Below, piece after piece: positions 42,435-50,122 of a DNA stretch of 50,122 nucleotides (positions are counted from its first letter, which is position 1; the number at the start of each line of letters is the position of its first letter). A program made the translations under genes and the position numbers. The notes beneath the pieces are model-generated. The model was given only the letters and a program-made list of their open reading frames with translations, did not search any database and was not told where the DNA came from. This DNA is from Thermococcus sp. (GTDB taxonomy: Archaea; Methanobacteriota_B; Thermococci; Thermococcales; Thermococcaceae): contig NZ_JAMOQU010000009.1 of assembly GCF_027063845.1 (NCBI RefSeq), positions 1 through 50,122 of the forward strand, given 5' to 3'.

Positions 42435-43874
42435 TTAAAAAGCGTTTGGAAATGTCTCACGAAAGAGCCTTTCGGTAAATTCTCTCAGCGAGAGCCCTTC
42501 TCTATTCGCGAGCTTTTCGAGGAGCTTTTGAGCTCTGCTACCATACTGCATGGCCTTCTTCTCCCGGTTTGCTATCCACTCAGGGACTCCGAGCCTTAAA
42601 GCGAGCCTCCTGAGGATTACCTTCCTCTCCCCTCCTGCTATCTTGAGCTCGCCCGGAGTTCTCAGGGCTATGCCAACCACGGGAAGCGAGAGGAAGGGGA
42701 AGCGCCCTTCGACCCCGTTGAGCATCGCTATCTTGTCGTCGCGCGCGAGGTTCCGCTCGGCTATGCTGAGCAGGTCCTCCCACATGAGTTCGGGCCTCTC
42801 GATGTACTTCGCGTAGCCCCCGAAGAGCTCGTCCGCTCCCTGCCCGCTCAGGAGAACCTTTACACCGTCCCTTTTGGCAAGCTCTGTGGCGAAGTGGAGG
42901 GGGATTCCTATCGCCAGGTTCATCGGGTTCGGCTCTTCAATGGCAAAGATGACCCTCCTGACGGCTTCTTCCACGTCGTCCAAGTCGAAAATCCTCTCCC
43001 TCAGCTCCCAGCCGAAGTGGTCGGAAACCCTCCTCGCCCACTCCAAATCCGGACTGTCCTCGGTTCCGGCAGTATAAAGGACGAGGTCTGAGTGCTTCGA
43101 CGTGAGGTGGGCAATGAGCGTGCTGTCGAGCCCGCCGGAGAAGAGGATTCCAGTCCTCTGGGCACTCCTGAGCTTCACCGCGTAGTCAAGGACGTTTTCG
43201 AGTCCCTTCAGAACGCTCTCCCCAGGAAGGGGCTTTCCCTTCAGGCACTCCAGTGAGAACAGCCTCGCGCGCCGGACTCCATCTCCCAGAACGACGAGCT
43301 CGCCGGGCTCGACCGGAATCGCTTTCTCCCCAATCGCCCAGAGAACCTTCTTCTCGCTGGCGAAGAAGCCGTTGGGCGAGAAGTAGAGGGGCCTAACTCC
43401 AACCGGGTCCCTGAACAGGTAAATCCTCTCCCCGTCTGAGAAAGCCACCGCGTAGTCACCTTCAAGCCAGTGCATGGCTTCTTTAACCGCGTGGGGGAAG
43501 CTCAAACCCCTCTCCTTCAAAAACTCGATTAGGCGAAGTATTACCTCAGTGTCAACGTCGCTCTCAAAGGAAACGCCCTTTCCCTCAAGGAACGCCCGAA
43601 TCTGAGTGTGATTGTAGATTTCGCCGTTGTGGACGAGGGCTAACTCGTTAACGAAGGGCTGTGTAAAGGTTTTTGAACCGGTCATGGCCAGCCTGCACTG
43701 GAGGAGGCCTATCCTTCCGTCAGGAACCTCGCTCAGCCTTGAGAAGTCGCTTGACTTGAGCACTCCCCCGTCCGTCCAGACGCCGAAGCTGTCTGGCCCG
43801 CGGTGTTTTCCGGCTAAGGCCATCCTTATGAGCCTCTCCCTGACCTCACCGATTCCACCGGCGATAAGGCACAT
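42435..43874 (-). CDS. asnB: Asparagine synthetase (glutamine-hydrolysing)
   Basis: A 479-aa AsnB. The start at 43874 after GGTGAGAGC gives Met-Cys, so Cys2 becomes the N-terminal nucleophile of the class II glutaminase domain (HRGPDSFGVW, LVHNGEIYNH). The synthetase domain has the PP-loop LFSGGLDSTLIAHL and SGQGADELFGGYAKY. A longer start at 43886 would bury Cys2 and is rejected. Related enzymes may amidate other substrates, but all core residues for Asn synthesis appear present. It is somewhat shorter than E. coli AsnB (about 550 aa). Confidence 0.93.
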   Translation of the reverse strand: MCLIAGGIGEVRERLIRMALAGKHRGPDSFGVWTDGGVLKSSDFSRLSEVPDGRIGLLQCRLAMTGSKTFTQPFVNELALVHNGEIYNHTQIRAFLEGKGVSFESDVDTEVILRLIEFLKERGLSFPHAVKEAMHWLEGDYAVAFSDGERIYLFRDPVGVRPLYFSPNGFFASEKKVLWAIGEKAIPVEPGELVVLGDGVRRARLFSLECLKGKPLPGESVLKGLENVLDYAVKLRSAQRTGILFSGGLDSTLIAHLTSKHSDLVLYTAGTEDSPDLEWARRVSDHFGWELRERIFDLDDVEEAVRRVIFAIEEPNPMNLAIGIPLHFATELAKRDGVKVLLSGQGADELFGGYAKYIERPELMWEDLLSIAERNLARDDKIAMLNGVEGRFPFLSLPVVGIALRTPGELKIAGGERKVILRRLALRLGVPEWIANREKKAMQYGSRAQKLLEKLANREGLSLREFTERLFRETFPNAF

Positions 43875-43970
43875 GCTCTCACCCATCTTCCTTCGAGAGG
43901 GAGGAGAAAAGCCTTCGCCCTTCCCACTTGGGAGAGTTTGCAGGGAAAAGAATGTTTCCTGAACGCCCGT

Positions 43971-44711
43971 TCACGTCAGGTCTCCGCAGGTGCAGTAATG
44001 CTCATAGGCAGCCGTCTCAAGCTCGTCGAAGCCTTCCCTCGTTTTGGCCGAGAGGTAGAGAACCCTCGTCGGCGGGGCCAGCTCCGGAAGCGTTGAGCAG
44101 AGCTTGTAGGCGAGCAACCCCTGCGTTGAGGGTTCAAGCTTGAGCCTCGCCGTAAGGTATTCAACGTCGTCGAGGTACTTCCTCAGCTCGTCAATGCTGA
44201 CCGTGTCAACTTTACTAAGCGCCGGAACGGTCGTTATTCCGAGCCTGAGGTCTATCATGAGGCCGAAGAAGAGCGCGAAGCAGAAGTCGGTCGGCTTCCT
44301 CAGTATCTCCGGCGAGAACAGGTAGACGCCGAGGGCGTCGGGAAATGCCTCCATGAGCTTTACCCCGAACTCGTGGAAGAGGAAGGTCTCCATCTGACCG
44401 GGGGTGTCTATTAGGACGTAGTCGCTTCTTCCGTCAAGCTCCCTGATTCTCTCAGCGTACTCGTTGACCTTCGGGACGATGAGGTCGTAGCTCCTGACTA
44501 TCGCCCCGTTGGGACCCAAACCTTCCTCCATGAGCTCCCATGCGGTTATTTCCTCGCGCACATCAACGTTCGGCCGGTAGGGGAGCTTTCTAACTCCCGT
44601 GTCGAGGTTGACGTACGAGACCGAGTAGCCGTTCTCCTCCAGGTATTTTCCGAACTCGGCCGTCAGGGTTGTCTTTCCGCTCCCCGCGGTGCCTATAAAC
44701 GCCAGAATCAT
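43971..44711 (-). CDS. GPN-loop GTPase
   Basis: A 246-aa GTPase of the GPN family, like the P. abyssi protein PAB0955. G1 IGTAGSGKTTLTAEFG (residues 6-21), the defining GPN in EGLGPNGAIV, G3 DTPGQMETF and G4 SKVD. Eukaryotic relatives assist RNA polymerase II assembly and nuclear import; the archaeal role is unknown. It dimerises via the GPN loop. The start overlaps the minD stop as ATGA. Confidence 0.94.
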   Translation of the reverse strand: MILAFIGTAGSGKTTLTAEFGKYLEENGYSVSYVNLDTGVRKLPYRPNVDVREEITAWELMEEGLGPNGAIVRSYDLIVPKVNEYAERIRELDGRSDYVLIDTPGQMETFLFHEFGVKLMEAFPDALGVYLFSPEILRKPTDFCFALFFGLMIDLRLGITTVPALSKVDTVSIDELRKYLDDVEYLTARLKLEPSTQGLLAYKLCSTLPELAPPTRVLYLSAKTREGFDELETAAYEHYCTCGDLT

Positions 44712-45448
44712 CCCATCACCCTCGCCTTGAAGCCCGCTATCCTCACGACTGTCTCGGCCAGCTCGTAGAAGGCCTTCGCGCCGTCGGAGTCGGGGGCGTA
44801 CTCGACGACGGGAACTCCCTCAAGCGTCGCCTCCCTGACCTTCGGGTCCTCCGGGACGACGACCAAAAGCGGGACCTCCATGACCTCTTCGGCAACGTCA
44901 GGGGGTATGTCGTTGTCGCTCCTGCCGTAGCGATTGAGGACGAAGCCGAGAACTGCCAGACCGGCCTTCTTGAGGACGATTCCAACCTTCATGGTGTCGG
45001 TTATGCATGAGATTTCCGGGTTCGTGACGAGGATTACCTCCTCCCCGCTCATCATGGCGTTCATCGCGTCCATCTGGAGCCCCGCGGGGCAATCAATGAT
45101 GATGAAGTCGTAGTGGGGTTTGAGGGGCTTTATCGTGCCCGGTAGCTTTCGGGGGTCTGCCCTTATGACGTGTTCCCAGTCAACGGCGGCGGGAACGAGA
45201 TAAACGTTATCGTAGCTCGTCGCGTAGATTGCATCATTAATCTGGGCCGTTCCGGCCAGAACATCATGAATCGTCGTCTCGGCATCGTCTATTCCCATGA
45301 CAAGACTCAGGTTTGCCATCGTTAGGTCAGCGTCAATCGCCAGAACCTTGTAACCCATCTTGCCAAGGGCTATAGAAAGGTTCGCGGTGGTGGTCGTTTT
45401 CCCGGTTCCACCCTTCCCGCTCGCAATCGAGATTAATCGGCCCATCAT
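44708..45448 (-). CDS. minD: MinD/ParA-family ATPase
   Basis: A 246-aa deviant-Walker ATPase: SGKGGTGKTTTTANL (residues 10-24), the DADLTMANLSLVMG switch I, and IDCPAGLQ. The C-terminal amphipathic tail (ELAETVVRIAGFKARV) could bind membrane as in bacterial MinD, but no MinC or MinE is present. Archaeal MinD homologues organise surface structures or cell positioning in other species. Starts at 45448 and 45445 are both possible after GGGGTG. It shares a short bidirectional promoter region with the PINA gene. Confidence 0.88.
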   Translation of the reverse strand: MMGRLISIASGKGGTGKTTTTANLSIALGKMGYKVLAIDADLTMANLSLVMGIDDAETTIHDVLAGTAQINDAIYATSYDNVYLVPAAVDWEHVIRADPRKLPGTIKPLKPHYDFIIIDCPAGLQMDAMNAMMSGEEVILVTNPEISCITDTMKVGIVLKKAGLAVLGFVLNRYGRSDNDIPPDVAEEVMEVPLLVVVPEDPKVREATLEGVPVVEYAPDSDGAKAFYELAETVVRIAGFKARVMG

Positions 45449-45514
45449 CCCACCCCTTTAAGGTTGGCCTAAACCTTTATGAACCTTTAGCCTCAGCGAA
45501 AAGCGGTGAGAGAG

Positions 45515-47323
45515 ATGAGAGTGTTCGTTCCAGACACGAGCGTGATAGTTGATGGGAGACTAACGCAGTTCCTCTCAACCCTCGACGAGAAGGTCAAGGT
45601 CGTCGTTCCGGAAGCGGTCATAGCCGAGATAGAGCACCAGGCCAACGAGGGGAAGGCGATAGGACATACGGGCCTTGAGGAGCTTAAAAAACTGCGCGAC
45701 ATGGCCGACAGGGGAGAGATACTCCTCGAGTTCTACGGCGAGAGGCCGGAGCTCTGGCAGATTAGACGGGCCAAGGCCGGCGAGATAGACCACATGGTCC
45801 GCGAGACGGCGAAGCAACTTAACGCAACGCTCATCACCGGCGACCAGGTGCAGAGGGACATAGCCATAGCGAAGGGCATCGACGTGATTTACCTGACGGC
45901 AAAGAGGGAGGTTCGCCACCGCCTTGAGGACTTCTTCGATGAAACGACGATGAGCGTCCACCTCAAGGCTGGAGTTAAGCCTCTCGCCAAGAAGGGGAAG
46001 CCCGGTGAGTGGAGGCTCGTTCCAATCCGCGACGAACCGCTGAGCGACGAGGAGCTGGAGGAGATAGCCGACGACATAGTGGAGAGGGCCAAGCGCGAGC
46101 CCGACAGCTTCATAGAGCTCGACGAACCAGGTGCTACCGTCGTTCAGCTCAGGAATTACCGTATCGTCATAGCCAAACCGCCCTTCGCCGACAGGATAGA
46201 GATTACCGCCGTCAGGCCGGTTAAAAAACTCAGCATAGAGGACTACGAGCTGAGCGATAAGCTCCTTGAAAGGCTCAAGGACAAGGCGGAGGGAATACTC
46301 ATAGCCGGAGCGCCCGGTGAAGGAAAGACAACCTTCGCCCAGGCTTTAGCGGAGTGGTACGCGAGCATGGGCAAGATAGTGAAGACGATGGAGAAGCCGA
46401 GGGACCTGCAGGTGAGCGAGGAGATAACTCAGTACACCGCCTTAAACGGTAAGATGGAGCTGACCGGTGACATACTCCTCCTCGTGAGGCCCGATTACAC
46501 GATATTCGACGAGATGAGGAAGACGAGCGACTTCAAGATTTACTCCGACCTTCGCCTGGCTGGTGTTGGAATGGTTGGAGTGGTTCACGCGACGAAGCCT
46601 ATCGATGCCATCCAGCGCTTTATCGGAAGGGTCGAGCTCGGAATGATACCGCAGATAGTCGACACGGTTCTCTTCATCAAGGCGGGCAGAGTTGCGAAGG
46701 TTCTAACCCTTGAGTATCTCGTTAAGGTCCCGAGCGGAATGAAGGAGGAGGACCTCGCGAGGCCCGTCATAGAGGTTCGCGACTTTGAGACTGGAGAGCT
46801 TGAGTACGAAATCTACACCTACGGCGAGGAGATAAGCGTCGTTCCAGTCAAGAAGGAGGAGAAGGCCCCGGCACTGAGGCTCGCCGAGAAGAGGCTCAAG
46901 CAGGAGATTAAGAAGTTCCTGCCAGACGTTTACACCGAGGTCGAGATAGTTAGCCCGCACAAGGCCGTGATTTATGCCGACGAGTTTGACATTCCTGCAA
47001 TCATAGGCAAGAAGGGCAAGCGCATCACCGAGCTGGAGAAGAGGATAGGCATAAGCATAGACGTCAAGAGCTTCGCCGAGAGGGAAGCGCAGAAGCCCAA
47101 GGAGAAGATACCCGTCGAGGTCGAGGAGAAGAAGAAAACGATTGTCCTGAGGGTCTCGCCTGACTACGCGAAGAAACCGCTCAAGTTCTACGGTGGCGAG
47201 CAGTACGTCTTCACGGCAACGCCGAGCAAGAAGGGCCTCATAAAGGTGAGCAAGAGCACGCCGATAGGCAAGGAACTCAAGAGGCTCATCGATGCGGGAA
47301 TTCCGATTTGGGCCAGCACCTGA
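45515..47323 (+). CDS. PINA-type ATPase (PIN, VirB11-like ATPase, KH)
   Basis: A 602-aa three-part protein. The PIN domain (1-140) has VPDTSVIVDGR and GDQVQRDIAIAKG. The RecA-like ATPase has Walker A AGAPGEGKTTFAQAL near residue 268, VRPDYTIFDEM as Walker B and a His box (VGVVHATKPIDA). The C-terminal KH domain has IIGKKGKRITELEKRIGI. Archaeal PINA forms hexamers and processes Holliday junctions in Sulfolobus; RNA is another possible substrate given the KH domain. The ATG at 45515 follows GGTGAGAG. Confidence 0.93.
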   Translation: MRVFVPDTSVIVDGRLTQFLSTLDEKVKVVVPEAVIAEIEHQANEGKAIGHTGLEELKKLRDMADRGEILLEFYGERPELWQIRRAKAGEIDHMVRETAKQLNATLITGDQVQRDIAIAKGIDVIYLTAKREVRHRLEDFFDETTMSVHLKAGVKPLAKKGKPGEWRLVPIRDEPLSDEELEEIADDIVERAKREPDSFIELDEPGATVVQLRNYRIVIAKPPFADRIEITAVRPVKKLSIEDYELSDKLLERLKDKAEGILIAGAPGEGKTTFAQALAEWYASMGKIVKTMEKPRDLQVSEEITQYTALNGKMELTGDILLLVRPDYTIFDEMRKTSDFKIYSDLRLAGVGMVGVVHATKPIDAIQRFIGRVELGMIPQIVDTVLFIKAGRVAKVLTLEYLVKVPSGMKEEDLARPVIEVRDFETGELEYEIYTYGEEISVVPVKKEEKAPALRLAEKRLKQEIKKFLPDVYTEVEIVSPHKAVIYADEFDIPAIIGKKGKRITELEKRIGISIDVKSFAEREAQKPKEKIPVEVEEKKKTIVLRVSPDYAKKPLKFYGGEQYVFTATPSKKGLIKVSKSTPIGKELKRLIDAGIPIWAST

Positions 47324-47371
47324 GTCCAAAGCTTTTTAATTCCCCCTCCCATTCTTTTTCAGGTGGTGTCC

Positions 47372-47740
47372 ATGAAGTACGACGTCGTCATCATCCCGGA
47401 GAGCTTCCACCGCTTCGACAAACACAACATGGAGCACATCTGCCCCCCGATGGTAATCGGCGACAGGAGCTACGACATAGCTATGGAGATAGTGAACGGT
47501 GTTGACAAGGTCCTAAGGGCCAACTTCAACGCGAGCGTCGAGGAGCTCGAGGGCGAGGACTGCGACGTTCTCTACAGGAAGTACACGCTCGAAAAGGAGG
47601 GTACGAAGGGCATCGTCCACGTCAAGCTGAGGAGGATAGCCGAGAACTGCCCGCCGATAGAGGGAAACCGCTGTTCGGTCCTCGAGTTCGAGAGGGACAT
47701 CGAGTGTATAGGCAAAGCCATTGAGGAGTGCCTCGCTTAG
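47372..47740 (+). CDS. Hypothetical Cys-rich protein, 122 aa
   Basis: A small cytoplasmic protein I do not recognise. It begins MKYDVVIIPESFHRFDKHNMEH and contains six Cys (HICPP, GEDCDV, ENCPP, NRCSV, IECIG, EECLA) in loosely paired spacing, suggesting metal binding or disulfides. The ATG at 47372 follows GGTGGTGTCC. An AAGCTTTTTAATTC TATA-like site lies near 47330. It lies between PINA and Maf. Confidence 0.7.
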   Translation: MKYDVVIIPESFHRFDKHNMEHICPPMVIGDRSYDIAMEIVNGVDKVLRANFNASVEELEGEDCDVLYRKYTLEKEGTKGIVHVKLRRIAENCPPIEGNRCSVLEFERDIECIGKAIEECLA

Positions 47741-47839
47741 GCTCGGTTGCGAGGGTACTCATCACCGTTCAGCTAGCGAAATTGTCGTCATCGCCCGTCC
47801 AACTTGGGCGCTTTCCTTTTAACGTTTGGGGGTGTGGGA

Positions 47840-48397
47840 ATGCTCGTTCTGGCGTCAGCTTCACCGAGGAGACGGGAGATACTATCGCGCTTCATCGCCG
47901 ACTTCCACGTAATCCCGAGCAACGCGGAGGAGAGGTGTTCAGGAACTCCCGAGGAGTGCGCCGTCGAGCTCGCGAGGCTGAAGGCGCGGGAAGTTTACTC
48001 TCGAGTAGGCGGAACCGTCATCGGCGCTGATACAGTCGTCAGCATTGATGGAAGAGTCCTTGGGAAGCCGAAGGATGAGGGAGAAGCCTACGAGATGTTA
48101 AAGTCCCTCAGCGGAAGGGTTCATCGCGTCACTACCGGCTACTGCATAATCCACGAGGGAAAGGAGATAGCTGGCTCCGTGACGACCGAAGTCAAGTTTA
48201 GGGAGCTCGACGATGAGCTAATCTGGGCCTATATAAGAACCGGCGAGCCGATGGACAAGGCCGGAGCCTATGGAATTCAGGGAAAAGCGGGCCTCTTCGT
48301 CGAGTGGATTAAGGGTGACTACTACAATGTCGTGGGCTTTCCGATGGAGATTATCTGGAAGCTTAGGGAGCTCGGCTTTGAGGTGTTATTATGCTGA
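47840..48397 (+). CDS. maf: Maf-family nucleotide pyrophosphatase
   Basis: A 185-aa house-cleaning pyrophosphatase that hydrolyses non-canonical or modified nucleoside triphosphates. Motifs: LVLASASPRRREIL (residues 2-15), IGADTVVSIDGRVLGKPKD near 70, TGYCIIHEG, and EPMDKAGAYGIQGKAG near 141. The ATG at 47840 follows GGGGGTGTGGGA; earlier starts have no such site. It ends directly at the CRISPR leader. Confidence 0.95.
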   Translation: MLVLASASPRRREILSRFIADFHVIPSNAEERCSGTPEECAVELARLKAREVYSRVGGTVIGADTVVSIDGRVLGKPKDEGEAYEMLKSLSGRVHRVTTGYCIIHEGKEIAGSVTTEVKFRELDDELIWAYIRTGEPMDKAGAYGIQGKAGLFVEWIKGDYYNVVGFPMEIIWKLRELGFEVLLC

Positions 48398-48852
48398 AAC
48401 TGAAGAGTTCTTGGATTTCGAGCGTATTCCGCCATGTTTTCAAATTTGGCCTGCTGTCCGGGTCTTGGAAATCGATTTTGACTTCTCCAAGAATGTAACG
48501 TTTTGTACCAAACTATGGTTTGAACCATAATGAAATTTCTTCGAAATGCGAAACAAAGTATTTAGACCCAGTGGATTTTGTTAAACTCCGTTGGAATTGC
48601 GTCTCATTTAGTCTGACCTTCTTAAGGGAGTTCGTTTTGGGTTTACTGCCTGATTATAGCTTTAGAAATCGATACGTAGCTATTTTGCATGGAAATTTTG
48701 AGGCTCGTTATGTCCCCGCGAGTCCCGTTTCACATTCTGAAGGCCTCGATTTGCGGTCTTTATTTGGCCTTTCATGGACCAATTTTCAGAAAGCCTTAAA
48801 TATTGAGGCGTTTTTCTTTTTCTGTTGAACGAACTGGAGGAATTTTCGCCCT
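48398..48852 (+). promoter_or_regulatory. CRISPR leader (455 bp, no gene)
   Basis: An A/T-rich, non-coding stretch between maf and the first repeat; open frames here have no ribosome site or sensible product. A TATA box CTTAAATAT (48795-48803) with BRE-like GAAAG just upstream would start the pre-crRNA near 48828-48832, about 20-25 nt before repeat 1. Other features are a perfect palindrome TATGGTT-TG-AACCATA (48514-48529) and GAAATCGAT occurring twice (48468, 48665). Confidence 0.7.
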
Positions 48853-50122
48853 GTTGCAATAAGACTCGAAGAGAATTGAAAGCCAGGTCCCTGGAGGAGA
48901 CCACTCCCCTGGAGGCTATGGTTGCAATAAGACTCGAAGAGAATTGAAAGTGCTCCTTCAAAGTTCGAGATAAAGGGCTATATCTCGTTGCAATAAGACT
49001 CGAAGAGAATTGAAAGATGTTGGGAGCTCAATAACACAAAGTCCAGGAGGTGGGTTGCAATAAGACTCGAAGAGAATTGAAAGGTTGGCGACGGCTGGAT
49101 TGGAGCATTCTTCGTTTGGGAGTTGCAATAAGACTCGAAGAGAATTGAAAGGGCGTCAAGATAGTCGCTGCGAGAGCTGGAACAAGAGTTGCAATAAGAC
49201 TCGAAGAGAATTGAAAGGTGTGGCTGAGTTCATCTCGTCAACCTCTTCATCGCGTTGCAATAAGACTCGAAGAGAATTGAAAGAGGTAATAACGCCCGTC
49301 ATCACTTGGATTAACTACCGGTTGCAATAAGACTCGAAGAGAATTGAAAGGTCTTCTCGCCGAACTGGAATTCTGAACCGCTCTTTAGAGTTGCAATAAG
49401 ACTCGAAGAGAATTGAAAGTTGGAGCGAGGTATCCTGTCCGTCAAAATACGCCCGTAGTTGCAATAAGACTCGAAGAGAATTGAAAGTATGTATCTGATC
49501 CATCCTCTTCAGCTTTGCCTCACGTTGCAATAAGACTCGAAGAGAATTGAAAGAGTATTACGATGTCATGAAAGTGCTCCTTGGGAGTTGCAATAAGACT
49601 CGAAGAGAATTGAAAGCAGCAGAGGCTCTCAGGACGGATTCATAGTCAGCAGGGTTGCAATAAGACTCGAAGAGAATTGAAAGTGACAGTCATCATATAG
49701 TCGTCCTTATACTCGAACTCGTTGCAGTTGCAATAAGACTCGAAGAGAATTGAAAGCAGAACCAGTCGCTAATTTGGCTTCGAGGCGCTTGAGCGTTGCA
49801 ATAAGACTCGAAGAGAATTGAAAGGGGCTTTGAAGAATTCTTTGAGAGTGAGTTTTGGGGGTTGCAATAAGACTCGAAGAGAATTGAAAGCGATATTGCC
49901 CCTAAAGACGAGCTTTCCGTCTAAAGGTTGCAATAAGACTCGAAGAGAATTGAAAGCCGATTTCGCAGAATGGGCAGAGATGGTAACGGCTCCAGGTTGC
50001 AATAAGACTCGAAGAGAATTGAAAGCATACCACTTGACCATTCGGCGAACTTGGTCATAAGTGTTGCAATAAGACTCGAAGAGAATTGAAAGGTCGACCT
50101 GTCAAAGCTGACGGGGTGGATT
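48853..50122 (+). CRISPR. CRISPR array, 19 repeats, continues beyond window
   Basis: The 30-bp repeat begins GTTGCAATAAGACT and ends GAATTGAAAG. Starts: 48853, 48921, 48987, 49054, 49122, 49188, 49254, 49321, 49390, 49458, 49524, 49587, 49654, 49727, 49795, 49861, 49927, 49996, 50063. All copies look identical. Complete spacers are 33-39 nt except one of 43 nt (49684-49726); the 19th spacer is cut by the edge. Orientation: the leader lies left, so transcription runs rightwards, and processed crRNAs would carry the 8-nt tag AUUGAAAG, as in Pyrococcus. No cas genes are in the window, so the nucleases must be encoded elsewhere. Confidence 0.99.

Noticed and set aside
48520-48828. A 102-codon open frame in the CRISPR leader
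   Set aside because: Atypical composition, no ribosome site, covers the array promoter; treated as chance.
48883-48920. Repeated CCCTGGAGG inside the first spacer
   Set aside because: Present twice, 18 bp apart, but this most likely reflects the protospacer source sequence.
49554-49586. 13-nt match between this spacer and the junction of repeat 2 with its following spacer (48946-48958)
   Set aside because: GAAAGTGCTCCTT is shared, but the match includes repeat bases and ends abruptly; probably coincidence.
49085-50060. Open frames inside the CRISPR array on both strands
   Set aside because: They arise because repeat plus spacer lengths keep a frame open; the translation is the repeated CNKTRRELK pattern and its antisense.
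1-50122. tRNA, rRNA, insertion sequences
   Set aside because: I found no tRNA-like cloverleaf, rRNA segment, transposase motif or terminal inverted repeats; short RNAs such as C/D box guides could be missed by eye.

Overview
This window reads as chromosomal DNA of a hyperthermophilic euryarchaeon of the order Thermococcales, most likely a Thermococcus of moderately high GC. Evidence: archaeal information-processing genes (TFB, FEN-1 with a C-terminal PIP box, L39e, L31e, LX/L18a, S19e, aIF6, PDCD5), an ADP-forming acetate-CoA ligase alpha subunit, an archaeal class I aldolase with a Thermococcales glycolytic motif at its start, a CGP-CTERM surface protein, a CDC48 ATPase, GGTG-type ribosome binding sites, A/T-rich TATA boxes about 25-40 bp ahead of starts, and a CRISPR repeat ending ATTGAAAG. 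I cannot name the species.

Layout. 1-2022: a minus-strand operon of two double-anchored surface proteins and a metallophosphoesterase cut by the window edge. 2098-6497: acetate-CoA ligase alpha, a PsiE-like membrane protein, FEN-1 and TFB, with a small gene upstream of TFB. 6512-10600: two blocks of translation genes (CRM protein, S19e, PDCD5; then L39e, L31e, aIF6, LX) separated by a VapBC pair and a PP-loop ATPase. 10681-13451: a CGP-CTERM surface protein and an aspartate symporter. 13577-19002: carbon metabolism, with biotin ligase divergent from aldolase, a carboxyltransferase subunit carrying its own biotin domain, and a CstA transporter. 19043-21591: a tight five-gene operon with two paralogous 93-aa proteins, an ArsA/Get3 ATPase, a MIP18-like protein and a membrane-anchored protein resembling CCDC47. 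21638-29072: a second VapBC, a lysophospholipase-like hydrolase, a 683-aa repeat protein, PurA, a sugar-nucleotide epimerase and an A/T-richer secreted protein. 29159-35045: CDC48 with an RNase H-fold partner, a very short acidic Trp-rich protein, MoeA and a Vps4/katanin-like AAA ATPase. 35163-41344: SerRS, a DUF4143 ATPase behind a striking operator, a nucleotidyltransferase, a SecB-like candidate, a helical-repeat protein and Sua5. 41385-48397: glycosyltransferase, AsnB, GPN GTPase plus MinD, PINA ATPase, a Cys-rich protein and Maf. 48398-50122: a 455-bp leader and a CRISPR array (19 repeats) running off the right edge; no cas genes are present.

The most promising neighbourhood is 19043-21591, which combines a targeting ATPase, a predicted membrane-anchored CCDC47-like protein and uncharacterised small partners. 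Second are two items around CDC48: the acidic 46-aa protein encoded divergently from its operon and the MIT-plus-AAA ATPase after MoeA. The strongest cis-element is a 50-bp dyad exactly centred on the TATA box of the DUF4143 ATPase gene. Function calls rest on motifs and remembered family features; no database search was possible.
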